The notes beneath the pieces are model-generated. The model was not told the origin of the DNA. It did not search any database and worked only from the letters and a program-made list of their open reading frames with translations. 62,519 nucleotides of DNA from contig CAMLGR010000006.1 of NCBI GenBank assembly GCA_946479615.1, positions 1-62,519 of the forward strand, given 5' to 3'. Shown here piece by piece: positions 35,209 to 43,979 of this stretch (positions are counted from its first letter, which is position 1; each line of letters opens with the position of its first letter). The DNA is from an uncultured Bacteroidota bacterium (GTDB lineage: Bacteria > Bacteroidota > Bacteroidia > Chitinophagales > Chitinophagaceae). Both the position numbers and the translations under genes were made by a program.

Positions 35209-36651
35209 TTATTTCTTTTCTACTGTGATCAGGCAAACTGATGGCTGGGTAATCAATATATCATTGATAAGAATAACTTTTGCATTTGTTTGCCTGGTTG
35301 ATTTACTGATCTGTTTAAGCTTATTCTTTTCATCCAGCAGGTAAACGGTACAAACAGTTTCTCCTTCCCAGGGCAGGTTCCCTACACGCAGATCGAAAGC
35401 ATCAACAGTCGTTGCATAAGTGCTCAACAGCACCTTCACCTTAGTCGAAGCATCGTTGATACCGGCCAGCGCATAGGCTTCCCTTGAGGCGCTGCTTTTC
35501 AGTTTGTTCTTCGCTTCACTCAATTGATAAAATGCCTTAAAAGAAAAATAAGATCTTCTTGGTTCAGCCGTCATAGCACCTGAGGTACCCTGTAAAAAAT
35601 CGAACAATCCCCAACTGCAGCAACCCAACCCCGTTCCGAGATAGAAATGGGCCATATCTACATTACCCTGCATGGTGATCAGGGCAGCCGCATCTGCCGA
35701 TGCATCTGACATACTGGTAGTCTCTGCTACTGTTGGCGGATAGTTCTTACCACTCAACCATCCCCACTCGGTTAAAAATAATTTCGTTCCTGTATAACCA
35801 TAGGCATCCAGGTATTGCCGGTGATGCGCTGTATGGTCAAGGATGTCTTTGGGATTGGTGAAGTAATGATGATAAGCGAAAAAATCCAACGGAACTTTAT
35901 TCGTACTGCAATACCGGATAAAAGCTTCAGCGAATTCACGGTCATAAGCAGGACTGGGTCCGCCAAGTGAAGGCCCGCCAACCTGCAGGTTGGGATCATA
36001 TGCTTTTAGCGTAGCAGCGATATTTTTATACAGATCGAAATATTGTTCCTTCGTTCCCACCCATCCATTACCACTTGGTTCGTTCCATACTTCCCAATAT
36101 TTAATATTATAATGAAATCCATTTCCCCAGCCTGCATTATAATGTTTAACCACCTGCAACATTACCTTCGACCATTTGTCATAATCAGAGGGAGGATCGT
36201 TTCTTTTTCCTGTTTCGCCATATCCAAGGCGGAAAACCACTTCGATACCCAGGTCAACGATCGATTTGATATAAGGATCTGAAACAATGAACCGGTAGTT
36301 TGCGGGATCATCAGCATCGGCGGAAAAATCAGGGAACATATCGGAAAAATCTATCCCGCCGTATTCGTCCAGCCGCACAGAGCTAACACCTGCCTCCTGG
36401 TATTCCCTTGAAATATCAACTGCGTTATGACCATTATATCCCTGGTAAGGAGTATACACTGCATAAGGACCCTGGTTCATACCAATCAATTGCCGGTTAA
36501 TGATCCCTTCAATTTGTGAAGCATCGACAGATACGAAAGTTTTTTGTCTGGGCTCCTGCGCCGGACCTGCTTCCACCGTTTTCTTTTTACAGGAGCACAT
36601 CTCCATCATGCAGAACAACAATAACCAACTCACAGGGTTTTTGAAAATCAT
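35209..36651 (-). CDS. GH39-like glycosidase lipoprotein, paralogue 2
   Basis: A 480-residue protein with a lipoprotein-like signal peptide (PVSWLLLFCMMEMCSCKKK), so it is probably anchored at the cell surface or in the periplasm. The barrel has LIGMNQGPYAVYTPYQGYNG, the acid/base Glu in IKYWEVWNEPSGNGW, and the nucleophile Glu in KLFLTEWGWLSG, with DFFAYHHYFTNP between. A beta-sandwich forms the C-terminal 100 residues. It is clearly a close relative of the gene at 36701-38176, 49 bp upstream; the two arose by duplication. Action on xylose-, fucose- or uronate-type beta-glycosides is possible for GH39; the actual linkage is unknown. Confidence 0.88.
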   Translation of the reverse strand: MIFKNPVSWLLLFCMMEMCSCKKKTVEAGPAQEPRQKTFVSVDASQIEGIINRQLIGMNQGPYAVYTPYQGYNGHNAVDISREYQEAGVSSVRLDEYGGIDFSDMFPDFSADADDPANYRFIVSDPYIKSIVDLGIEVVFRLGYGETGKRNDPPSDYDKWSKVMLQVVKHYNAGWGNGFHYNIKYWEVWNEPSGNGWVGTKEQYFDLYKNIAATLKAYDPNLQVGGPSLGGPSPAYDREFAEAFIRYCSTNKVPLDFFAYHHYFTNPKDILDHTAHHRQYLDAYGYTGTKLFLTEWGWLSGKNYPPTVAETTSMSDASADAAALITMQGNVDMAHFYLGTGLGCCSWGLFDFLQGTSGAMTAEPRRSYFSFKAFYQLSEAKNKLKSSASREAYALAGINDASTKVKVLLSTYATTVDAFDLRVGNLPWEGETVCTVYLLDEKNKLKQISKSTRQTNAKVILINDILITQPSVCLITVEKK

Positions 36652-36700
36652 CTTACTGATATTTTATCATTTGGTATAAGGAACGGAATTATAATAACCA

Positions 36701-38149
36701 TCATTCTCCTTTGATCATTCTTTCCATCGTTACGAGGCAGATGGACGAAGAGGGTATACTGATGTCTTCAAGTAAAAGGGTATTCCCTTCTCCTTTGGTA
36801 GTTTCCCGCAGGTTCCACCTGGTGACGTCCAGGTTATGAGTGGAATCCAACAGCAACACCTGGCAGGATGTTTTTCCTTCCCAGGGAACATGATCGACGC
36901 GGAGATCATAACTGTCAACAGATGATTGACGGTTGGCTAAAAGAAAATATATTTTATTCTTTTTTTCAGAAACGCCGGCTATCCCGGTTAGCCTTTCGGC
37001 TTTCCCTTCTGCCGGCATTGTAATTTTTACTCCTACCCTGTTCTCTGCTTCCGCCAGTTTACCATAGGCTTTGAATGCGAAGTAAGATTTCCTCGGTTGC
37101 ACATCATCTTTGCCATCTTTTTTTATAAAATCGAATAAGCCCCAGGGCCATCCCGCCAGGCCTCCGCCTACGTAGAAATGTGCCATATCAACATTTTCCT
37201 GCATGGCAATGATGGCAGCGATATCGGCTACCCCGTCGTCGATGCCAGCCAGTTCTTCGCTCAAAGGAGGATAATGACTTCCGGGAAGCCAGCCCCATTC
37301 TGTCAAAAACAATTTGGTGTCGTTATAACCATGTGCATCCAGGAATTTCCGGTATCGTTCGCTATATACCGCATGCTCGGCAGGATCCCTGAAATATAAA
37401 TGGTAGGCGAAAAAATCCAGGGGAATTTTATTTTTGCTGCAATACTGGATAAAAGATTCGGCGAATTGACGATCATACTGAACATCAGGCCCTCCCAATG
37501 AAGGACCGCCTACCTGGATAGCGGGATTATATTTTTTTATTTTACGCGCAGTGATCTCATATAATTTACAATACTGCAGCGTGGTGCCATTCCAGCCCAG
37601 CCCGCTGGGTTCGTTCCATATTTCCCAATATTTAATATTCCATTTGTGGCCGTTAGCCCATCCTTCATTATAATGTTTGATGATCTGCAGCGCTATATCC
37701 GACCATTTCTCATAATCGGAAGGTGGATCATTCCGGCTCTTTTCTCCTCCATACCCTAACCGGAAAACGATTTCCATTCCTATATCCCTGATCGATTTAA
37801 GATACTGGTCGCCCAATGTAAAGTTGTAGTTTTTGGGATCTTTTGCATCAGCTTTAAAATCCGGGAAGATATAACTGATGTCTACATCGGCATACTCATC
37901 CAGCCGGGATGAATGAATACCTGCTTCGGTAAAATAATGGGACAGATCGATAAAATTATCTCCTTTAAATCCGGCATTCGGTACTGGTATTGTAAGAGGT
38001 CCCTGGTTTACCCCCGATAATGCTTTTTTTATCTTTCCCTGCATAACGGCAGCATCGATACTGATCTGTGCTTTCCTGGTTCCTGGCTCCGGATCGATAA
38101 AGGATAGCAATCCTGCACTCAAAAGCAGAGCGAATAATCGATATTTCAT
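36701..38149 (-). CDS. GH39-like glycosidase, paralogue 3
   Basis: I start at the ATG ending at 38149, so the product begins MKYRLFALLLSAGLLSF, a sensible signal peptide; in-frame ATGs at 38158 and 38176 are alternatives. The mature protein shows LSGVNQGPLTIPVPNAGFKG, the acid/base Glu in NIKYWEIWNEPSGLGW, DFFAYHLYFRDP, and the nucleophile Glu in KLFLTEWGWLPGSHYP. The C-terminal sandwich has IYFLLANRQSSVDSYDLRVD. It is the first glycosidase gene after SusD, with a strong hairpin between them, as in other SusCD operons. It is more than half identical by eye to paralogue 2. Substrate is unknown. Confidence 0.88.
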   Translation of the reverse strand: MKYRLFALLLSAGLLSFIDPEPGTRKAQISIDAAVMQGKIKKALSGVNQGPLTIPVPNAGFKGDNFIDLSHYFTEAGIHSSRLDEYADVDISYIFPDFKADAKDPKNYNFTLGDQYLKSIRDIGMEIVFRLGYGGEKSRNDPPSDYEKWSDIALQIIKHYNEGWANGHKWNIKYWEIWNEPSGLGWNGTTLQYCKLYEITARKIKKYNPAIQVGGPSLGGPDVQYDRQFAESFIQYCSKNKIPLDFFAYHLYFRDPAEHAVYSERYRKFLDAHGYNDTKLFLTEWGWLPGSHYPPLSEELAGIDDGVADIAAIIAMQENVDMAHFYVGGGLAGWPWGLFDFIKKDGKDDVQPRKSYFAFKAYGKLAEAENRVGVKITMPAEGKAERLTGIAGVSEKKNKIYFLLANRQSSVDSYDLRVDHVPWEGKTSCQVLLLDSTHNLDVTRWNLRETTKGEGNTLLLEDISIPSSSICLVTMERMIKGE

Positions 38150-38161
38150 ACTGTACATTAT

Positions 38162-38202
38162 AACTGCCGGCCGCACTGGCTGAAGCTGGCAAGCCGGCAG
38201 TT
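38162..38202 (-). other. Strong hairpin between susD and the first GH39-like gene
   Basis: AACTGCCGGC (38162-38171) pairs perfectly with GCCGGCAGTT (38193-38202) around a 21-base loop. No T run follows, so it is probably an mRNA-stabilising or processing element, which would help keep SusCD levels above those of the downstream enzymes. Confidence 0.7.
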
Positions 38203-38254
38203 GGATGATAGGTTATAGTTCCGTAGGTAGTAAGTTGATTTTTGTTATTCCTGA

Positions 38255-40006
38255 TCAATAACCCGGGTTCTGTTTGAGACCGGGTAGGATGGATGTCTCA
38301 TTGATCGGGATAGGGAATAATAAGAATTTATCTTTCCATGCATTTCTTCTTCCGGCAACAAACCGTTTGTAGTTGAAAGTACCATTGGTATTTTTCGTGA
38401 TTTCCATGCCTGTAATAAGCTTATCTGTTTTATCGATGATCTTCCATCTTTTAACATCCCAGAACCGGTGCTCTTCAAAAGAAAGTTCCACTCTGCGTTC
38501 ATTCCGGATACGTTCGCGCATCTGATCTTTTGTTAAACCAGCTGGCAGAGCCGGCATTTCAGCTCTTGAACGTATTGTGTTTATAGCGGCATACACATCG
38601 GCAGTAGGGCCTGATGCTTCGTTCTCCGCTTCCGCATAATTCAGGTAAATTTCTGCCAGCCTGTATTTCTTCCATGCTACTGCGCATTCGTTCACCCCGC
38701 ATTTGGGATTGATGTATTTTCTCAGGTAGTATCCTGTATGCGTATTTTTTAAATTAGGTGCCGTTCTTATTAACTGATCTGCACCACCAAGAAAAGTTTC
38801 GACGATATGGATAGCACCGTTTACATTGTCATAGGAAGCACCGTTGTACCAGATGGATGTATAAAAGCGGGGATCACGGCCTGCGTAAGGCAATGCCTCA
38901 TTGTAACCGGAAGCAGGATTGATGATCGGCTGCAGGTGGTCTTCATCCAGGTAACCCAATACCGGTGGCTCACCGGTAGCCTGCATTTCATAACTGTCCA
39001 CCAGTTCCTGCGTCGGGCAGGCACCAGCCTTATAAGGATTTTTGCTGGGAATGGATTGCACATTGCCCAAACCTCCGAGCGTAACGATATCGAAGATCGT
39101 TTCCCGGTCAGATGGGTTGCTGTTGTAGTCAGCATACTGCGGAAAATAGTCTTCGTAACGGGATAAAGGAGTTAAGCGGAATTCATTATCACGTGTCAGC
39201 TCTGTTAATGCATTTTTTGAAATTTGTGCAGCCTGTTGCCATTTGGCGAGATCATTGGCCGGGTTCCACAAAGGACTGGCATTAAAAAGCGATGCCTGCG
39301 ATTTTACAGCATACGCAACTGCTTTGGTCACTCTTCCCCTTTCATTATCCGCTTTCAAACGCATGGGCAATTCCGGTATCGCAATGGCCCGGTCGCATTC
39401 GCTGACAATAAAATCCACGCACTCCTGGAAACTGGGCCGGGTAAGTTTGGTATAGTCGAAATCTGCTGCAGGTGATTTATCAATAACAGGCATCGGCCCG
39501 AACTGCTTGATCAACTCGAGATAATAGAATGCCCTCAAAACAATCACTTCTCCTTTAAAGCGGTTTCTTTTTTCCGCACTGATGAATGCACTTGTTCCGT
39601 CTATCCTTTCCAGGAAAATGTTTGCATACCTGATACCTGTCCAGAACCCTGCATACCGGTTCGTATTTCTGCCGAAGGCATCAGGGTAATAAGTAGACAT
39701 GGGATCGAAGCTCGGCGTAGCAGTGCCTGCATTCCATTGCGTACAAAAATCATCGTTCCCTCCGTTACCCTCATGTGTTTCCCGCGCTTCATCGGAAGCG
39801 CCGGCCATCAACTCATAATAATAATAGGTGGCCTCATACTGGGGGACTTTTGTATAAACAGTTCCCAAAAAAGCTTCTGTTTGTTTTTCGTCGGAAAATA
39901 CGTTGTCCAACGTGATCCTGCCATCCGGAGTAATATCCAGGAATCTTTTTTTGCATCCCCCTGAAACAACAGATACCAGGAGTATGGAGAAAAATATCTT
40001 CTTCAT
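38255..40006 (-). CDS. SusD/RagB-family surface glycan-binding lipoprotein
   Basis: I use the ATG ending at 40006, giving 583 residues. It produces a lipoprotein signal (MKKIFFSILLVSVVSGGCKK) and avoids overlap with the susC stop. The SusD family is shown by FLDITPDGRITLDNVFSDEKQ, the TPR-like helices (GEVIVLRAFYYLELIKQFGP), and the C-terminal EIYLNYAEAENEAS and RIRNERRVELSFEEHRFWDVKRW motif. It binds a glycan at the cell surface and hands it to the SusC partner, 22 bp upstream. The ligand is probably the substrate of the GH39-like enzymes that follow. Confidence 0.94.
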   Translation of the reverse strand: MKKIFFSILLVSVVSGGCKKRFLDITPDGRITLDNVFSDEKQTEAFLGTVYTKVPQYEATYYYYELMAGASDEARETHEGNGGNDDFCTQWNAGTATPSFDPMSTYYPDAFGRNTNRYAGFWTGIRYANIFLERIDGTSAFISAEKRNRFKGEVIVLRAFYYLELIKQFGPMPVIDKSPAADFDYTKLTRPSFQECVDFIVSECDRAIAIPELPMRLKADNERGRVTKAVAYAVKSQASLFNASPLWNPANDLAKWQQAAQISKNALTELTRDNEFRLTPLSRYEDYFPQYADYNSNPSDRETIFDIVTLGGLGNVQSIPSKNPYKAGACPTQELVDSYEMQATGEPPVLGYLDEDHLQPIINPASGYNEALPYAGRDPRFYTSIWYNGASYDNVNGAIHIVETFLGGADQLIRTAPNLKNTHTGYYLRKYINPKCGVNECAVAWKKYRLAEIYLNYAEAENEASGPTADVYAAINTIRSRAEMPALPAGLTKDQMRERIRNERRVELSFEEHRFWDVKRWKIIDKTDKLITGMEITKNTNGTFNYKRFVAGRRNAWKDKFLLFPIPINETSILPGLKQNPGY

Positions 40007-40028
40007 TGCAAGTAATTTAATTGATTGA

Positions 40029-43000
40029 TTAAAAGGTAACATTGAAACCGAAATTGAAAATTCGCAAAAGAGGATAGGTTGAGTTTCCTGTTGATTCCGG
40101 ATCAATATCTTTCGCAGGTAACCTGTCCCAGGTATAAAGATTCAGACCATTCGCATAGATCCTGACATTCTGCGCTCCTACCATTTTCGATAAGCGTCTC
40201 GGAAATGTATATCCGATTTCCACATTCTTCAACCGGATAAAACTTGCATCGACAATAAAGAAATCGTTGGCTGTTTCATTCTGGTTCGCACCAGTGGAAA
40301 GACGTGGATAGGTGATCTTTTCTCCCAGGTCCTGGCGCTCCTGTGTCCAGCTGTTCAAATGTCTTTTTACATAGTTACCCTGTGTGGAAAAAACACCAAA
40401 TCCCTGGAAATACTGCGATACATTCGTCGCTCCCTGGAACAAGGCACTCAGATCAAATCCTTTGTACGTAACACTGAGGGCTGCACCAAACGTATACTGG
40501 GGAATACCCGGATAACCGACCGGGGCCATATCTTTTTCATTGATCACATTATCCTTATTGAGATCCCTGTATTTGAAATCGCCTGGTTTAGCAGGTTGTC
40601 CTGCCACATTCTGCACGGGCGAGTTGGCCACATCCGCCTGGCTGGTAAAATAACCATCTGTTATATATCCAAACCGTTGACCGATCGTATATCCTGTCTG
40701 CCGGTATGTATACGCATAATCATCCGGCAATAACACTTCATCAGCAAACAGTTGTTTATTTTTTGCGTAGTTGACATTTACTTTCCCCAGCACGGAGAAG
40801 TCCTTGTTAAATGCTTTTTTATAAGTCAGCTCAGCTTCAAAGCCTTTATTATTGATCACCCCGATATTAGCTGGTGGAATAGCGGAAAGCGGCAATCCGT
40901 TCAGGATAGGTATCGTTCCCCGGTTACGTAAGATGTTATCTCTTTTTTCATAGAACACATCCACAACCAGTTCCAATCCATTCTTAAGGGCCAGTTCCAT
41001 TCCTACATTTGTTTTCTTGGAAACTTCCCATTGCAGATCTGCATTCTTAAATAATCCGATATTGATATAATTGCCATTTCCGAGACCCCCGATATAACTT
41101 CCAGGCAATACCTGTATGTCATCAAGGTAAAGAAATCTCCTGCCCCCGATACGGTCATTACCCACGATACCATACGAACCGCGCAACCTGAGATTGCGGA
41201 TGACCGAACTGTTCTCAAGGAAAGATTCTTTCGACAGGTTCCAGGCAGCAGATAAGGCAGGGAAGAACCCAAACCGTTTTCCTTTGGCAAATTGTTCGGA
41301 ACCGTTATATCCTGCATTAAATTCAAAGAAATATTTGTTGGCGAAATTGTAAGAAAAACGGCCCGCCAGTCCTCTTGAATTATACGGAAGCTCTTCATTC
41401 ACCACTATTTTCTGCTGCTGGAAAAGCAACAGACCCGTTACGGTATGCTTTTGAAAATTCCTGGCATAATTCACAAAGCCCTGGAAATTGCTAAGTGTAT
41501 TAAAGAACTTACCACCAGAAATCGTCAGTGGTGTATTCACATCGGCATTGAAAGGAACATAATAAACACTATCCTTTCCATCCGCGCCCTGCTGGTTCCG
41601 GTCGATAACCTGTATCACTTTTGCATAGTTCTTTGTCGCAAAAAGATTATTTGTAAATTTCGAATCGAATGACATGACGGCTTTGACCGAAAGTCCTTTG
41701 GTAATGAAATCAAGTGTTTTATTCATGCCGTAGGTGGCAGTAACATTGGTCCTGGTCTGTTGTATATACCCGCTCCTGTTAAGTTGTCCGAATGCAGGAT
41801 GGAATACATCGCCTGCAGTAACAACATCACCATCAGGAGAAAGTGGCCCGGGCACTGTAGCCGGAAGAGCGTTCATATACCTGAAAATATAAACGGTAGG
41901 CGATTCACTGCTGATCGCTGCATTCAGATCGCTGAATAACTGCGATCTGAAAATACTGCTTGGCATATTTTGTTTTTCAATATATCCTGCAATATTCAGG
42001 AAAGCTGTTAAAGTAGGACTTAACTGGAGATCGAGGTTTGACCTGAAGTTATACCTGTCCAGTTTAAAACTGGGATCGTAAGGAAGACCCTGTTCTACTT
42101 TGAATTGACCACCCTGACTAAAATAACCTGCGTTTACAAAATACTTGGTGAATTTGGTTGCACCTGAAACGTTCAGGTTATACCGGGTAGCAAAAGAATA
42201 TTTTTTCATTAACAGATCGTTCCAATCCGTATTGGGATATCGCAAAGGATCTTCCCCGCTTTTATAATAATCAATCGCATCCTGTGAAAAAGTTTCAGGA
42301 ATGCCGTCATTTCTTTGCGCCAGGTTTCTCAGCGTTGCATATTCATACGAGTTGACGGGTTCTATCATGCGGGGGAAATCCTGCATGCCGGCTTCCGCTG
42401 TGAAATTGATCTGCGGTTTTTCAGAAGTTCCTCTTTTAGTGGTAACGAGAATCACCCCATTGGCTCCGCGAACACCGAATATCGCTGTCGAGGAAGCATC
42501 TTTCAGGATGGTAACCGATTCCACTTCATTAGGATCGATATAGGTCAGGTCGCGTTCCACTCCATCCACCAATATAATGGGAGCTTGTGCATTGATGGTA
42601 CCTACCCCACGTATAAATAATTGTGTCAGGTCACGTCCGGGCTCACCACTTCGCTGAATGGCCGTCAGACCAGGTAAACGCCCTGCCAGTGTAACCGCCA
42701 GGTTGGCCGCAGGACTTTGTTTGATCTCTTTTGTTTGAATAGAAGCAATGGCACCTGTCACCGTTTCTTTCTTTTGAGTGCCATAACCGATCACCACAAT
42801 TTCATCCAGGTCAAGAGCCTGCCGTTTTAGTGTAATATCTATTGCAGCAGTGCTTCCTACAGCTACTTCCTGTTCCGCGTAACCTACCATTCTGAAACTA
42901 AGCAGGTCCCCTTTTTTGGCTGTTATGGAATAGGCTCCTGCTGCATTGGTCGTAGTTCCGTGCTGTGTTCCTTTAACAAATACAGAAACACCCTGCAATG

Positions 43001-43139
43001 GAGCCCCAAGGGAATCAATGACCTTCCCTGTTATCGCTGCCGGGCCCTGTGAAAAAACAGTATCACAGCAACCAAATAGCAGCAGTACGCCAATAAGGCG
43101 TGTTACATAAAAGTTTCGCAGTAATAGTTTAGTAGTCAT
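40029..43139 (-). CDS. SusC/RagA-family TonB-dependent outer membrane transporter
   Basis: A 1036-residue protein. It has a signal peptide ending near FSQG, a carboxypeptidase-like domain (ITGKVIDSLGAPLQGVSVFV), a plug with VVIGYGTQKKETVTGAIASI, GVGTINAQAPIILVDGVERD and GVRGANGVILVTTKRG, and a 22-strand-type barrel ending NGLNLYTWDRLPAKDIDPES and FGFNVTF. The final Phe is typical of outer-membrane barrels. It works with the SusD gene that follows by 22 bp. The 840-bp gap upstream suggests its own promoter, making SusC the head of the glycosidase segment. Ligand unknown. Confidence 0.95.
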   Translation of the reverse strand: MTTKLLLRNFYVTRLIGVLLLFGCCDTVFSQGPAAITGKVIDSLGAPLQGVSVFVKGTQHGTTTNAAGAYSITAKKGDLLSFRMVGYAEQEVAVGSTAAIDITLKRQALDLDEIVVIGYGTQKKETVTGAIASIQTKEIKQSPAANLAVTLAGRLPGLTAIQRSGEPGRDLTQLFIRGVGTINAQAPIILVDGVERDLTYIDPNEVESVTILKDASSTAIFGVRGANGVILVTTKRGTSEKPQINFTAEAGMQDFPRMIEPVNSYEYATLRNLAQRNDGIPETFSQDAIDYYKSGEDPLRYPNTDWNDLLMKKYSFATRYNLNVSGATKFTKYFVNAGYFSQGGQFKVEQGLPYDPSFKLDRYNFRSNLDLQLSPTLTAFLNIAGYIEKQNMPSSIFRSQLFSDLNAAISSESPTVYIFRYMNALPATVPGPLSPDGDVVTAGDVFHPAFGQLNRSGYIQQTRTNVTATYGMNKTLDFITKGLSVKAVMSFDSKFTNNLFATKNYAKVIQVIDRNQQGADGKDSVYYVPFNADVNTPLTISGGKFFNTLSNFQGFVNYARNFQKHTVTGLLLFQQQKIVVNEELPYNSRGLAGRFSYNFANKYFFEFNAGYNGSEQFAKGKRFGFFPALSAAWNLSKESFLENSSVIRNLRLRGSYGIVGNDRIGGRRFLYLDDIQVLPGSYIGGLGNGNYINIGLFKNADLQWEVSKKTNVGMELALKNGLELVVDVFYEKRDNILRNRGTIPILNGLPLSAIPPANIGVINNKGFEAELTYKKAFNKDFSVLGKVNVNYAKNKQLFADEVLLPDDYAYTYRQTGYTIGQRFGYITDGYFTSQADVANSPVQNVAGQPAKPGDFKYRDLNKDNVINEKDMAPVGYPGIPQYTFGAALSVTYKGFDLSALFQGATNVSQYFQGFGVFSTQGNYVKRHLNSWTQERQDLGEKITYPRLSTGANQNETANDFFIVDASFIRLKNVEIGYTFPRRLSKMVGAQNVRIYANGLNLYTWDRLPAKDIDPESTGNSTYPLLRIFNFGFNVTF

Positions 43140-43979
43140 GAAGATGAATTGAATTGTTAAATGCAGTTTTGATTCAATAAGCTTTTTCGTTCAAATGATG
43201 TTTTCACAAGCAAACCAGTCAGGTTAAAATAGCTGTAAACGAATTTTACACTAAATAATAACGCAATACAGTGGCTTACCCAATGCGGGATAGCATGTCC
43301 CGGGCGATAAGGACACTGCGCTCACGAAAATTATTTATAAAGGATAGGTTATGGCTTCAGTCTTCAACTGAAGGAGTGATCCGGCACAATGTTGATCTGA
43401 TAATACCTGGACCGAAAATAAATTCATCTTTTATATTTGAATTAAACCCGGATGTTTCCGATAATACCGAATGGCAATCAACTGCCCCGTCACAAAATGT
43501 TTTCTGCGGAAATAACAATGTAGCGGGTGCTGCAGGTATCGGGAAAATTACCACGGCAACTTTATCATCTTTTATTCTTTCACTACACCGTTGGGATGGG
43601 ATTTCAATGATAGCATCCTGTTCCTGCCGCATGGACAGCCCAGGCAAAAATGTAAAATTGAATAGTAAGTCTGATTTCTTCAGATGCATGGCAAGCAGTT
43701 TTAACACAATTTCTTTTTCAAATCTACTTAGTAAAAATATCGCAGTGATGACTATAAAAAAACAACTATAAATTCAAATCATGACACTCCTTTTGCATAA
43801 ATCCATCCGGCCGGTTTTATGTACAAGCCGTGGGCCATTCAACTAATAATTATACTTTCTTTCATTTTATTTTCGAATGACCAGGAGTTTCCGAATACGG
43901 TATCTGTTAAAAATGGCATAGGCTGAAAATCTGTTCCGGAAATGATCTGGATCAACTAAATGATAAAGCCACCCATCTG
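43140..43979. other. 840-bp gap upstream of susC, no confident gene
   Basis: Two opposite open frames cover part of the gap: 43271-43771 plus (166 codons) and 43357-43707 minus (116 codons). Neither has a recognisable motif or a good start context, and their overlap suggests at least one is chance. The susC promoter should lie close to its start. A weak partial match to the candidate regulator site (TAGTGTAAAATTCG on the minus strand near 43241-43254) occurs about 100 bp upstream of susC. Confidence 0.45.

Noticed and set aside
40007..40105. Longest start for SusD
   Set aside because: It overlaps the susC 3' end and hides the lipoprotein signal; the ATG ending at 40006 gives MKKIFF and a lipobox.
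43271..43771. 166-codon plus-strand open frame upstream of susC
   Set aside because: It overlaps an opposite 116-codon frame, begins without a convincing start context and shows no motif or conserved pattern.
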